From Gerris lacustris (taxonomy: Eukaryota; Arthropoda; Insecta; Hemiptera; Gerridae), in assembly GCA_951217055.1 (NCBI GenBank), contig OX578286.1, forward strand, positions 28,216,720 through 28,280,719: 64,000 bases of DNA. The letters run 5' to 3'. This document shows positions 1 to 11,488 of this stretch, piece after piece (position 1 is the first letter of the stretch; each line of letters starts with the position of its first letter). A program made the position numbers and the translations under genes. The notes beneath the pieces are model-generated. The model was not told the DNA's origin and did not search any database. It saw only the letters and a program-made list of their open reading frames with translations.

Positions 1-197
1 ATATATTTAAAAAAAAAACTCCCAACCTTAAAGCTGAGGTTTATGTACACGACCCTAATATCAAATAAATTCGAAATGAGAAGGTGATAGGAGAAAAAAT
101 CCGGGTATTCCTCAAAATATACTGGAGAGGATGATAAAATACACTTCCTGGGGACGGCTTCAGATGAATATCAGTTATAACTGACACCGTTTGGAAG

Positions 198-294
<97 letters not shown>

Positions 295-385
295 CAACTC
301 TAGGCAAATAAAACTTTATTTCATGTAGTTTTCAAAAATAAAAGGTTTCGTTTCGTACCTTTTACCGTTTCTACTTTTCCTTACC
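1..385. other. Unassigned AT-rich flank with an (AT)n array
   Basis: A perfect (AT)n microsatellite occupies about 199-290. The rest shows no coding, RNA or repeat structure that I recognise. Long isoleucine-tyrosine frames across such arrays are artefacts of the dinucleotide. Confidence 0.8.
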
Positions 386-436
386 TTAAGGCGGCTTTCT
401 CACCAAAGTAGCAAGTCGTAGGTTGCATGTGTCTTA

Positions 437-1495
437 GTAAAGGCGGATATACATATGCTAGTTACTCGCACAAAAACATACGAGTAGCTCGCAAAGGAGA
501 GCTACTGGCATGTGTATGCATCAAATAGCATGCGAGTAAATCGCACGAAGTTTGATTTTTGTCTTGCCAGTGGAACAAGTTGAGGGGAGGGGGAACTGAT
601 AAGGCACGTGTAAACAGGCCTGCCAGCGCAAGGTTGCTAGTAGCTAGCACGAGTCTCCCTCAGCCCTCCAGTCTTCAGTTGCGTTCCTTCCTTTCGCGGG
701 TATCTGACAACAACTCATCTACTTTCTCCGGAAGCATTCGCAATTGATTCTTAAAACCATTGACGTCCCCGAACCGCATTTCATTTAGTAGGCAGTGACT
801 CGCTCCATGTACCTAATTCCCTTCTAGCTATCCAATCTTTACCCACACTCTTCGTTTCTTTATTATTTTTCAAATGTTTTAAAACACAGTTCTTTGCAAG
901 TAACAGAACAATCTGGTTAATTTCATTCCGCACCGATACATTCTTAAGGTACATTGAAAGGTACTTCTTTAGATTGTTACTCCCCTATGTTTTTTTTAGA
1001 ATATAAATGACATTGACTATATAACTATTAAGACAAAGTAATGTTTAGTCCAATGTACGTTGGGACAAAGGAATATCACACTTGTGTTTTTATAAGGGGA
1101 GTAACAGTCTAAAGAAGAGCATTCCTTACACCTTCTTTAGATTGTTACTCCCCACTGATTTTTTATAAGGGGAGTAACAATCTAAAGAAGTGCCCATTGA
1201 AATAATCAATAAAACTATCAAAATTAATTAAATCAAATACAATTATTTAATAATTTATTCCGGCTAAAAGAAGGCAAGAAACGATTGCCTGTTTCAAAAC
1301 TAGAACTGTGACTGGAATGTGTATTGTCATGTGCTAGTAGCTGGCACAAGACCGATCATCCGGATGATACTAGCATGCTGTTTCACTGGCAAATGTACAC
1401 AGCGTCTGCAGCATGCCAGCTACTAACGTGCTAGTAACTCGCCACTGGCATGCTTTTTTACTAGCATGTGTATTTCCGCCTTTACACCAGATTAT
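437..1495. mobile_element. Inner TIR element within the 386-1633 element
   Basis: The left end GTAAAGGCGGATATACATAT is matched by the inverted right end CCGCCTTTAC at 1486-1495. Sub-terminal GCTAGTTACTCGC / GCTAGTAACTCGCC motifs recur in both orientations. It is non-coding and is itself interrupted by the MITE at 960-1194. Confidence 0.5.
960..1194. mobile_element. Family A MITE, 8-bp TSD CATTGAAA
   Basis: The element runs from GGTACTTCTTTAGATTG to CAATCTAAAGAAGTGCC. It is flanked by identical CATTGAAA at 952-959 and 1195-1202. Terminal inverted repeats are about 26 bp, and a second internal pair of GGGGAGTAAC arms lets each half fold. It has no coding capacity. An 8-bp duplication fits hAT, and the GG-start termini also fit Merlin; the sequence alone does not decide. 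Confidence 0.85.
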
Positions 1496-1633
1496 TACTA
1501 CACCGAAGATGCACGTCGCCCTTGCATCTTCTGTGGAAGCTCTCGTTTAATTACCTCGACTTCTTAGATAATCTGGTGTTATTAGGACGCATGCATCCTA
1601 CGACTTGCTACTTCGGTGTGAAAACCGCCTAAA

Positions 1634-2228
1634 GAAAAACTATTAAAATTAACCTTTGAAATGTGGAAGTCCATTCTACCGCACCCTGGTATTTCAAAAT
1701 TTTAACGTCCTAGCAATGTCTCGATTTTCCAATTTTCGAAACGATTTCTGTCCAGGGATTTTTGAATTTGGAGACGTAAAACAATTCTGAACAACAACAG
1801 AATGAACACAAAAGCTTCCGACACCTTCAGTATGCTGGAAATTAAAATTAAATCAGTCGTAAGTCACTCAAATTCAAGTTGTGTGTCGAGAGTTAAATTT
1901 AAACAAATGAATGAATAATACGTAGATCATTGTACAATTAAAAAATAAGAACGAAGCCTTAAATATATTTTGAAATGAGGAGAAAAAATCCATTTAAGTT
2001 TGAAGCGTTACTGGGGAGTTTGCTCCAGTTCGCAGTCAGAAAAAAAATCTGGTGCTAGTGTGATTGGTCACGTTCTCCGTTCTCCACGAGAACGGAAATT
2101 CTTGAGAATTCGCCTGGGACTAGGTGAGGCTTATATTTTGCCTCCCTTAGGATAATATAAAATATTTATTCATCCCAACCAGCTTTTCTTCTCCCAGAAT
2201 AATTCCCAGTCAATGGTATAAAAAAAAG

Positions 2229-2301
<73 letters not shown>

Positions 2302-2626
2302 ATGATGTTGCATTCATAGATGAAAAAAAATTCTTGTGAATGTTTAAAAAGGTCTACTGCGGTGATACTTAGACTTTAGAAATCCTTGTTTGCATTTTCT
2401 ACTTTTTTCCCTTTTTTTCCCCCTTTTTTTTAACATCTGTATTTGCGGAAAAACCCGAAAAGAATTAGGAATTTTATTTTAGCTCCTAAGAGGTCCGTAC
2501 CAATAGGGATTTTAGAGGTTGCAATATAAAATTCATATCCGCCATATATAAAGTTGAGAATAAAGTTAGGACAGTAATATTCGACGTGATAAAATTGTAT
2601 TTTAACACCAAGCAAAATTGTCGGAA
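1634..2626. other. Unassigned AT-rich stretch with (AT)n
   Basis: An (AT)n array occupies about 2237-2298. I see no exon, RNA gene or repeat boundary in the rest; short frames here lack codon structure. Confidence 0.7.
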
Positions 2627-3364
2627 GGTACTTCCTTAGACTGTTAGTCCCAATAATGTTTTAGAATATAAATGACTTTGACTAATTAACAACAAAGAAA
2701 AAGGGATGTTTAGTCCAATGTACTTTTAAACAAAGAAATGTTACACTTGTGGTTTTATAAGGGAAACATGGGCTCCCATGCTCCCGGGAGGGGGGGGGGG
2801 GGGGGTGGGAGGGGAGAGACCCCTCCTAGCTCTCAGAAAAAGAGGAAAAATATATATTACCGTAGTCAAGTAAGGTGTTTTGCTTTCAAGAAACCTACCC
2901 CAAACCCCCGGAGGCCAATGACATTGGATGGTGTAATAATAATTTGTGAATAAAGAAATAAAAAAATTATTTTTAACATTAATTGACAGGACTTTGACAA
3001 GTTCACAATGGGTGATAAAATACTGATTTGTGAGTAAACAATGAAAAAAAAGAGAGAAAAAATAAATTAATTTTCAAATTATATGACAGGTCTTTGACAC
3101 ATTAACAATTGGTGATGTAATAATAATGTTTGAAAACAAAGAAAGAAGAGAGAGAATTTTTTTTAAATATGTGGCAGGTCTTTGACAAGTTCACAATGTG
3201 AGATGTAATAATGATTTGCGAATAAAGAAAGAAAAAAAAGAGACAAATTTTTAAAAAAAATTACATGACAGGTCTTTGCCAAGTTCACAATGGGTGATGT
3301 AGTAATGATTTGTGAATGAAGAAAGAAAAAAAGAGAGAAAAAATCGGGTACGGGGTACCTTGGA

Positions 3365-4210
3365 ACTTTTCCTCACTTCAGAGGCCACTAAAGTGGCCTC
3401 TCCTGCTGCTTCGCAGCAGGAGGAAGCAGCATTGGACGTGGTCAATACTCGGATGGGTGACCGTTCTGAACTAACTGATTTATTATCATTCTTAAAAAAA
3501 AACCTTATTTTTAATACCATATTATTTATTTTATTTAATTATTTGAAGTTTGGTGGTATTTTGACAGATGTAAATAAACTTTAACGTCATTAAAATTATC
3601 GCACTAATAAGTAATTATATTCGCTTATAACTTTTAAACTAATTAATGGAATTTCATCGGTTTTTTAAAATATTTTTTTCTTAATTTTTTTCCGGTTCCA
3701 ACGATATGCTATATGTCAAAAACCTAATTATACTTTTAGTATTATTAACCGTCAAAGTTTAAAAATTCAAAAATGTATAACTTAAAAATGGCGGCCAAAA
3801 CCAAAATGAAATTTAGTGGGCTTGTTTGTCATACAGAGAGGTACATTCGAGCCAAATTTCAACTCGATCAGGACCATTTTCGATTTATTACGATTTTTTT
3901 AAATTTTTGCTAACTCAGCAAACTGGGTTCAAGATGGCGGAAAAAGTTGATTTTCTGGGCGGCACAACTACAGGTTATGTCTGATTTTTCTGTCAAGTTT
4001 CAACTCTCTAGGTTTAATACCTTGGGCGCTACGATGATAACACACATACACACATACACACATACACACACACACACATACATACGTCATGCTGAAAACC
4101 ACTCAGGAGGTCTTAAAAACACCTAAAACGGATAATTCCGTTGAAATCTCGAGAAAAAAATTTTTTTGGTGAAAACAATACTTTTCCTACTATTAGTTGT
4201 GAGGAAAAGT
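3365..4210. mobile_element. TIR element containing a 5S-rRNA-like segment
   Basis: ACTTTTCCTCAC (3365-3376) is exactly inverted at 4199-4210. Just inside the left end are two hairpins (GAGGCCACTAAAGTGGCCTC and CCTGCTGCTTCGCAGCAGG). A 5S-rRNA-like stretch follows, then AT-rich sequence ending in an ACACACATAC run. It sits inside the minisatellite array. No protein is visible. It may be a SINE3-like (5S-derived) unit inside a DNA element, or a composite. Confidence 0.55.
3423..3464 (+). ncRNA. 5S rRNA-derived fragment (internal promoter region)
   Basis: The stretch reads AAGCAGCATTGGACGTGGTC followed by AATACTCGGATGGGTGACCG. It lines up with the box A, intermediate element and box C region of eukaryotic 5S rRNA, where TACTtGGATGGGTGACCG is near-universal, with only a handful of substitutions. 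The rest of the 5S gene is absent, so this is not a working rRNA gene. It could retain TFIIIA or Pol III promoter character. Confidence 0.65.
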
Positions 4211-4363
4211 AAAAAAATGTATTTTTAAAAATATATGACAGGTCTTTGACAAGCTCACGATGGAAGGGGGAGTAACAGTCTAAAGAAGAACATTCTGTTC
4301 ACCTTCTTTATATTTTTACTCCTCTCTGTTATTTTTATAGGGGAAGTAACAATTTAGAAGTGC

Positions 4364-5337
4364 CTTCAAATAATTACGTGCGTTTGCTTTATAGTCACAG
4401 TATTTTTATTTAATCAAAAGTGAAATTTAAATTATCATATTTGTAATGTGATAGTCATGTTACAAAATGCATTTAAATTACAAATTCCTGGTTTTTCAAC
4501 CCATCAATTAATCAGCTGAACATTTTCCGAAATTTAGCTTTTACTAGAAACATGGACCTTTTGGACAACAAGGGAGGGTCATTTGAATTTTAAATTTACA
4601 TAAATTACCCTCGGAGAAAAAGAAGATAAAACAAATGTAGATGCAGAGTGAATAGGATTGCTTGTGGAACAAGTTGTATCCAACCCTGACTGAGAAATTT
4701 TCCAAGGTTTTCTACTCTCACTCTTTCGTCTTGTTTTCAAATTACCATATTAATGAGATGTAATTTAAACCAGAGAAGGAAAATTGAGGAAAACCCCATT
4801 TTCTCATTCGAGTCAGAGATGAAATTAAATAAAACCTTTTTTTTGTCTTTAACACAAAGTTGAAAAAGACACTGATATCCATGTGCAAATTGGAAACCTA
4901 AGTGGGAATGGAAAATTAAATTTATGCAAATACCATTTCAAAAAAATCATTTATCGCTTTTTTTCACCGATAATTACTATTTCATCAAGTTAGAAGTGTT
5001 TAAATCATGTTCAGAATTCCCTTAAACGTGTCTGTGCAAAATTATTATCTATTAAGGTCGATTCACACTTTGTGAAACTTCAAACCATTTCATAGATCGA
5101 TAGCGTTTTAATATTTAAAAACTTTAAGTGCTGAGGTTTGTTGTCTGTTCAAACTTCCATTTCTGTTTAACTTCCATTTACCGGATCTTAATTTGTGAAT
5201 AATTATTATGCATAATTATTTATGAATATTTATCTTAATTTATGGACATGCCAGGCGACTTGACTCAACCGAAGATGTATATATATAGAAAACTATATAT
5301 ATATATCTTTCTGAGGAACGGAACCTGCAGTTGACTG
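4364..5337. other. Unassigned AT-rich stretch
   Basis: I find no supported gene, tandem array or element boundary. A short ATATATAT patch lies near 5277-5306. Confidence 0.6.
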
Positions 5338-5865
5338 GTTGAAAGGTCAGGTTAAATCAGCTATTAAGAAGTGATTCTGGGATGAAGCAGAATGGTTAGA
5401 AACAGAGGGATGCAGACAGTCCGAGATGTTACTGCCAAAAATAAACAAAAGGAAAACCAGATAGCTGTTAGGACTAGGCAGGACCAACCTGAGAAATCTG
5501 GTTGGAGTGCTAACTGGACACTGCAGACTCAGTAGGCATCTGGCATTACTAAAGGTAGAGGAGGATCCCAAATGTCCGTGTGTGTGGCGAGGAAGAGGAA
5601 TCAGCTTACCATTTCCTGGGAGTGTGTGAAGGATATGGGACATTGCACTTTCATATCTTAGGGAAGGGAGGGATTGGGGTAGAAGAACTTGATACACTGG
5701 TGTGACATGACATCCTCTCCTTCAAAATCCAAACAAAAAGGTTTGAAAGTGAGGTGTTGGTGGTTACATGGGTGTGGGAACGTCTGGGATAGGCAAAAAG
5801 GATCCAAATGTGGTCTGCTTATTAGGCTAGGCCCTCCGCACCCTTGCTACTACTACTACTATATA
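5338..5865 (+). pseudogene. LINE ORF2 C-terminal relic with (TAC)n tail
   Basis: Read on the plus strand, the segment contains LRNLVGVLTGHCRLSRHL, then KVEEDPKCPCVWRGRG. This resembles the end of the RNase H/C-terminal region of insect I/Jockey-type LINEs, where '(L)VGLLTGHCRLNRHL' precedes a cysteine-rich CxxC...H...C tail. Several stops and a frameshift break it, and everything upstream is missing (5' truncation). It finishes in TACTACTACTACTA at about 5849-5862, a plausible LINE 3' tail. It is not expressed as a protein in this state. Confidence 0.6.
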
Positions 5866-5917
5866 GAAAACTCCTGCAACTCAACTCGGAGAACAGTCAG
5901 GAGTCTTCAAACTACCT

Positions 5918-6061
5918 TAAGGCCCCATAAACGATCAAACATTTTGCGCAAACATGATGTCGGGCAAATTTAGTCCATACACGTCAAACATCATGTTTGC
6001 GCAAACATCAAACAGCCCTAAATGTTTGCGCAAACATTTTGACCATGTATGGGGACCTTTA
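5918..6061. mobile_element. 144-bp palindromic MITE
   Basis: TAAGGCCCCATA at the left is inverted as TATGGGGACCTTTA at the right. Inside, the self-complementary TGTTTGCGCAAACA and close variants occur four times, so each half can fold. Non-coding. Confidence 0.6.
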
Positions 6062-7138
6062 GGGAAAGACTCAATGCTCACAAGAATTCCATTGATAAAA
6101 GGGAATGTCATAACCCTTGCCTGCCACTTAGTGGATAATAAACATAAGCCAGAATTATGAATAATAAATAGCCAGGTTCGTATTATTCACATCGAAAATA
6201 ATACTCAGAAGAGGCGAGTTTTGGAGATGATTTTTGTCCATAATATCGCAGACTTAATGAACTAGAGATCTGATGTTGATGTCTTTAGTGAATTTCACAA
6301 ACACCTCCTGGTTCCTTGTTCAAAGCCTTATCATTGACTTCTTCTCCTCATCTTCTCTTTCAAATTATTAACATCATTCCCCCTACTTTCCTTCTTCCTA
6401 CTTCTGTTCTATCCCACATTTATTCCCGGTCATTTTCGTTCCTCTTTGAATTTAGACTCTCTGTGCCTATCTTGGCGGGTAGATAGCGCTAGCACCTCTA
6501 GTTTTACTTTCCACCACCGCTTAGGTGCTGTTCGCAGCTGTCACTTTATACTTTTGTTTACATCTTTGCCGTCTGCAGAAATATTTATACGTTTTTCTCT
6601 GTTAATTTGTTTATCTTATGCTCTCATTTTCTAATAGATTCTGTGTTTATTCTACTACATGAATATGTTTAAGGTTTGAGGGACGAAGTAATTTCCGTCA
6701 CGCAAGAAACGACATTAAAAATGTGAGGTCATTAAACATCGTGCCAGGAAGTTAGAATATAATAGGAGGTAGATTGGTTTTCACTTGTATTCATTATACA
6801 ACATTATCACCATTCACATTCATACTACTATTTATTTGTACTATATTTCGCCGATAGAAGTTTCTAAATGTTATATAAAATTATATCAGAGCTCCTAGCG
6901 GACCAAAATGGTAATCAAAATGAATTAATGTTTCACAATTTACATTTAAAGTTCCTTCTACTCAGGGGTATCCAACTCCAGTATTCTAGAGGTGTAAGAC
7001 CACTAGCGCTGGTCGGGCAGATGGCGGTTAAAATTGTAAACTACTTATGATCTTTTGACATTCCTCGAATTCTAAAATATAAACAAATACTGGTTGTCAG
7101 ACATTTGTACTATTTTGTAAACAAACAGAATAAATAAA
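6062..7138. other. Unassigned stretch
   Basis: Pyrimidine-rich in 6300-6640, then AT-rich. Short open frames exist but none has a recognisable domain or splice context. I support no feature here. Confidence 0.55.
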
Positions 7139-7320
7139 AACCAGCCTCGGTGGCTGTGTAACATGAGCGATTGCTCCGAATGCGAAAGTTCCCGGGTTCG
7201 AATCTAGTAAACTGACAATTTAATTTATAAGCTGAGGAGGATGAGCGCTAGTACTCTAACACAGGTAGATAAAGAGGGGAGTTGGAAATCTTTCCGTTTT
7301 AGGATTATTCTATGATCGCT
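7139..7320 (+). mobile_element. tRNA-derived SINE (partial)
   Basis: CCTCGGTGGCTGTGTAACAT resembles a degraded A box and GGGTTCGAATCT at about 7193-7204 is a good B box, spaced as in a tRNA. The 3' part is non-tRNA sequence. The tRNA fold is broken, so this is a SINE copy rather than a tRNA gene. Confidence 0.55.
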
Positions 7321-7544
7321 GCTTTTACTATATCAATTAGACAAATGTATACTGATTTTCTCCACTTTGAGGAAAATTTCGATAGGATACAATGTCCAAA
7401 AACGAATCCATGATTCAATATTTTCGATAAAATAGAGAAAAAACAATTTTTTTCTTTATTTCTCACGGGTTTTCATGTTATTTTTATTATTTTACTCTTT
7501 ATGTTATGGCCCACAAAATGTAGAAAAAATTAAAAAAAAAAATG

Positions 7545-7548
<4 letters not shown>

Positions 7549-7626
<78 letters not shown>
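7549..7626. repeat. (AT)n microsatellite
   Basis: Uninterrupted AT dinucleotides. The adjoining 7627-8159 shows nothing that I can assign. Confidence 0.95.
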
Positions 7627-7628
<2 letters not shown>

Positions 7629-8159
7629 CTAATTGAAAGGGTTCCGTTTATAAAAATAACATTACTTACTAATGATCTGACATTGAAATAATAAAGTTAA
7701 TCTAAAAGACTGTCAGAGTTAAATAATTGGAATAAAGAAAAATGAAAAATTTTGTTATAAGGCCAATTACAGAAACTAAGTGGTTCCACTGACGTATAGA
7801 ATCGATCATAAGGAGAAGGGAAGGGAAAAGCGCTTTATTTTAGCGTTATACATTCAACCAATCAGAACTTGTTTAAGCCCTTTGACTGGGATAGGTCCTC
7901 CATGGGTTTTTTTTGCGTCAGAGAGGAAGTTTTTTAATTGAACTTCCAATTAGTTTTTTTTTAAATAAATCGGTATAAAATAAAAACTTTTATTTTTTTA
8001 AAGCACAGAAATAAATTATTATTATATGTGACTTCACGGTAGATAAATTGACCTGACTATGTAATATTCAAAAGGACTGGCCAGAATTTTAAGTCTTACA
8101 TTTTGAAATGAAGATTTAATAATAAGAGCTTTTGCTTTAACTCTGATTTCCTGGGGAGA

Positions 8160-9570
8160 GGTGTCGTAATCTAGCAGTGGATGACGTCATTGTGGACGTA
8201 AAATTATGGTGATCTTAACTCCAGCGAAATTAATCTATTTAGTGGTGAATGACATAATTGTGGTGGACTTAAATGATGGTCATCTTAACTCCAGCGTCAT
8301 TAATTTAGCGGTGGATGAAGTCATTGCGGTGAATTTAAAATTATGGTCTTCTTAACTCCAGTGACAGTAATCTATCTAGCGGTGAATGACGTAATTGTGG
8401 TGGACTTAAATGATGGTCATCTTAACTCCAGCGTCGGTAATTTAGCGGTGGATGAAGTCATTGTGGTGGATTTAGAATTATGGTCATGTTAACTCCAGCG
8501 ACAGTAATCTATCTAGCGGTGGATGACGTCATTGCAGTGGATTTAGAATTATGGTCTTCTTAACTCCAGCGACAGTAATCTAGTAGTGGATGAAGTCATT
8601 GTGGTGGATTTAGAATTATGGTCATCTTAACTCCAGCGATAGTTAATCTAGCCGAGAATGAAGTCATTGCGGTGGATTTAGAATTATGGTCATGTTAACT
8701 CCAGCGACAGTAATCTATCTAGCGGTGGATGACGTCATTGCAGTGGACTTAGAATTATGGTCATCTTAACTCCAGCGATAGTTAATCTAGCCGAGAATGA
8801 AGTCATTGCGGTGGATTTAGAATTATGGTCATGTTAACTCCAGCGACAGTAATCTATCTAGCAGTGGATGACGTCATTGCAGTGGACTTAAAATTATGGT
8901 CACCTTAACTCCAGCGATAGTTAATCTAGTAGTGGATGAAGTCATTGCGGTGGATTTAGAATTATGGTCTTCTTAACTCCAGCGATAGTTAATCTAGCCG
9001 AGAATGAAGTCATTGCGGTGGATTTAGAATTATGGTCATGTTAACTCCAGCGACAGTAATCTATCTAGCAGTGGATGACGTCATTGCAGTGGACTTAAAA
9101 TTATGGTCACCTTAACTCCAGCGATAGTTAATCTAGTAGTGGATGAAGTCATTGCGGTGGATTTAGAATTATGGTCTTCTTAACTCCAGTGACAATATTC
9201 TAGCAGTAGATGACGTCATTGCAGTGGACTTAAAATTATGGTCATCTTAACTCCAGCGATAGTTAATCTAGCCGAGAATGAAGTCATTGCGGTGGATTTA
9301 GAATTATGGTCATGTTAACTCCAGCGACAGTAATCTATCTAGCGGTGGATGACGTCATTGCAGTGGACTTAAAATTATGGTCATCTTAACTCCAGCGATA
9401 GTTAATCTAGCCGAGGATGAAGTCATTGCGGTGGATTTAGAATTATGGTCTTCTTAACTCCAGCGACAGTAATCTATTTAGCGGTGGATGACGTCATTGC
9501 GGTAGACTTACGATGATGGTCTATTTAACTAATGCGACAGTTAATCTAGCTGTGGATGACGTTATTGTGG
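8160..9570. repeat. ~69-bp minisatellite with TGACGTCA palindromes
   Basis: About twenty units of the form GCGGTGGATGACGTCATTG...GACTTAAAATTATGGTCATC...TTAACTCCAGCGACAG. Many units carry GATGACGTCATT (TGACGTCA near 8182, 8525, 8729, 8869, 9076, 9210, 9350 and 9490). Others carry GATGAAGTCATT with a GCCGAGAATG start, which gives a mixed higher-order pattern. Edge units are more diverged than central ones. Confidence 0.9.
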
Positions 9571-10482
9571 TAGACGTAAAAAATATTTTACCCCTCTGCG
9601 GTTATAAAAAAGGCGTCACCTCTATTTGACGTCCTCCGTTGACGTTGTCACTATCAACACTCCCTAGAAAAAAACGTTATTTAGTATACTGTCAACGTTA
9701 TAGTGACGTCATCCATAATCAGATAGCGGCTTCGCTCTCTAAGGAGACATATATTTAGGGAGTTAAAGATCATGATCATCTCAGTGATATTTCAAAACAA
9801 CAAGTAAAAGACTAATAGAAGTGATAATATAAAATAATAACAGATATACAACATGTATTCTTCACACTCAAGTGTCAAAAATAAACATACGAACAATAAA
9901 ATAAATAGAATGATATGAAATAAAAATATAATAAAGGTTTATTATAAAAAAAAATAAACACACAAAAATCTAATATCCTTAAGTTTTAGTTTAATACACT
10001 CAACTCTTCATCTGTGTCGGAAATTGCAAAACATTCCTGTATTTCACAGGACTTCGCCAAGAGATATTCTTGTCTTTAGTGCTTCGTTTATAATACAGTT
10101 AGGCAAGAGCTGGATATATATATATGATATAGAAATTTATATGTGTGTGTATGTATATGTATAAGGAGAGTGTTGAAAGCTGGTTTGACAAGCGAGGGGA
10201 TGGGGGGAGAGAGGGAAGGTGGAAGACGAGAGAAACTAGAAAATTGTAATTCTGTTGGTTGTTGGTTACCAAGTCACGATCATCAGCTAAGCAAGCAACG
10301 TTACTACCGAGTGAATCATCAACTAGATGATTCTGACGCACATCATCAATATACGTTATATGCTTACAAACCAACAGAATCTATATAGAGACGACGAAAT
10401 TGAGCAATCATTATAACCAAGTAAAACTAATACAATTCAAAACGTGAGAGAGCTTCGTTTTCTTACTAAAATAATTTTGCTT
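9571..10482. other. Unassigned stretch after the minisatellite
   Basis: A last TGACGTCATCC motif lies near 9702. The rest is AT-rich with a weak CAAAC/AGAGAGGG patch near 10200-10240. No gene is supported. Confidence 0.55.
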
Positions 10483-11082
10483 CCGTGCTTACCCAAGGTA
10501 ACGGAAGCTATGTGATTGTTCCCGAAGAACGAAATTTTTTTACTTCTTGGATTTCAGAAATTCCAAGACAAAAAACCGTTACAGACATTATAGACAACTT
10601 TTTCGGTTCCGTGTCTGTTTGTCGGTCAGTCAATCAAATTTTGAACCGACATGTCTAAAAACTATACTCGTCCGATTTGTATGGTCATAATGACCCCATT
10701 GTTGGTCCCATATAAGTTTCAACCATCTAGTTCCGTTTTTATTTCTCATCTACATACGCACAAACATACATTTATTTACATCTACACGTATATTATCTTC
10801 AAATGTACCCATCTGATTATTATGAATTTTTTTTTAATTTGTCGGTAGTAATCCGCAGATAGCCCCAGATTAATTTAATTTCCATCTGCACTCTTTAAAT
10901 TGTGCTAAATTGACTATTTATGGTATTCATGTAAAAAATAAATTTTGACAGATTTTAAAAACGGGGGTTAAATTATATAACATTGACAAAAATAGGTTGT
11001 TAATGCATAAAATCATTAAAGTAAGACGAAATCGGACACAAAGATTATATGTGCATACTAATTGGCAGAATTTTTTTTTTTA
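10483..11082 (+). repeat. Family B interspersed repeat
   Basis: Begins CTTCCGTGCTTACCCAAGGT then CGGAAGCTATGTGAT, passes the CAGACA...GTCTGTTTGTCGGTCAGTCA block, and ends near CATACTAATTGGCAGAATTT. The same order of landmarks recurs in eleven other full or partial copies in this window. No open frame is conserved between copies, so it is probably non-autonomous. Confidence 0.75.
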
Positions 11083-11488
11083 AGTAACGATAAAAATCAC
11101 ATAGTAAAAGGATCTAATTATTACTAAACAAAGGAAGAAAGGACCGCCGAAGAAGTACCAACCTACTGATCAAAATCGATCTGTTTAGACGCAGAATATT
11201 CAGTTTCTCCTGATTTTTCTCCTTTGCTCCAGAATAAGCTATAGAAAAAGAGTATTAGCTGGTCTCGAGGCAGGTACTGTGTAGTCCTGGTATAAGTACA
11301 ATAGACTCCTGGTAGGACTAATACTTGTACAGTCTAGGAGCTTGTATTTATTTACGATTTGGTACATTTATAGTCCAGGTAACTTTATAGAAGCTAGAAC
11401 TTTTATAGAAGATGGTACTTTTATAGTCCAGGAGTAACTGTATTATAGCTATTCCTTACATAGGATTTGGTACGTTTATAGTTTAGAT

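Larger units (their letters stand above)
386..1633. mobile_element. Outer TIR element carrying two nested elements
   Basis: The left end (TTAAGGCGGCTTTCTCACC, then AAGTAGCAAGTCGTAGG) returns inverted at the right end, which finishes CCGCCTAAA near 1633; the matching arms run about 50 bp. No coding frame is convincing inside. The TTAA-like left boundary could suggest a piggyBac-type target, but the right boundary reads TAAA, so the superfamily is open. A second inverted pair lies inside it, and a family A MITE lies inside that. Confidence 0.55.
2925..4262. repeat. ~90-100-bp minisatellite, interrupted
   Basis: Units carry CAGGTCTTTGACAAG-TTCACAATGGGTGATG followed by a purine-rich AAAGAAAGAAAAAAAG run. 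They recur near 2986, 3087, 3175 and 3269, and a last unit appears at 4236, beyond the inserted element at 3365-4210. Units are diverged and vary in length. Confidence 0.75.
2627..4363. mobile_element. Family A MITE split by ~1.5 kb
   Basis: 2627-2763 is the left half of a family A MITE (GGTACTTCC... to TTTTATAAGGG). The right half resumes at 4264 (GGGGGAGTAACAGTCTAAAG) and ends AGAAGTGCC at about 4363. The material between is a G-rich tract near 2788-2803, a minisatellite and a TIR element. No clean outer target duplication remains. Confidence 0.7.

Noticed and set aside
41..307. Open frame rich in alternating isoleucine-tyrosine (also at 16799-17149, 29219-29437 and 60286-60576)
   Set aside because: It is the translation of (AT)n microsatellites with random flanks; no real protein signal.
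3423..3464. Functional 5S rRNA gene
   Set aside because: Only the middle part of 5S is present, inside a repeat, without the 5' and 3' stems.
5347..5697. 116-residue minus-strand frame
   Set aside because: It is the shadow of the plus-strand LINE relic, which carries the recognisable motifs.
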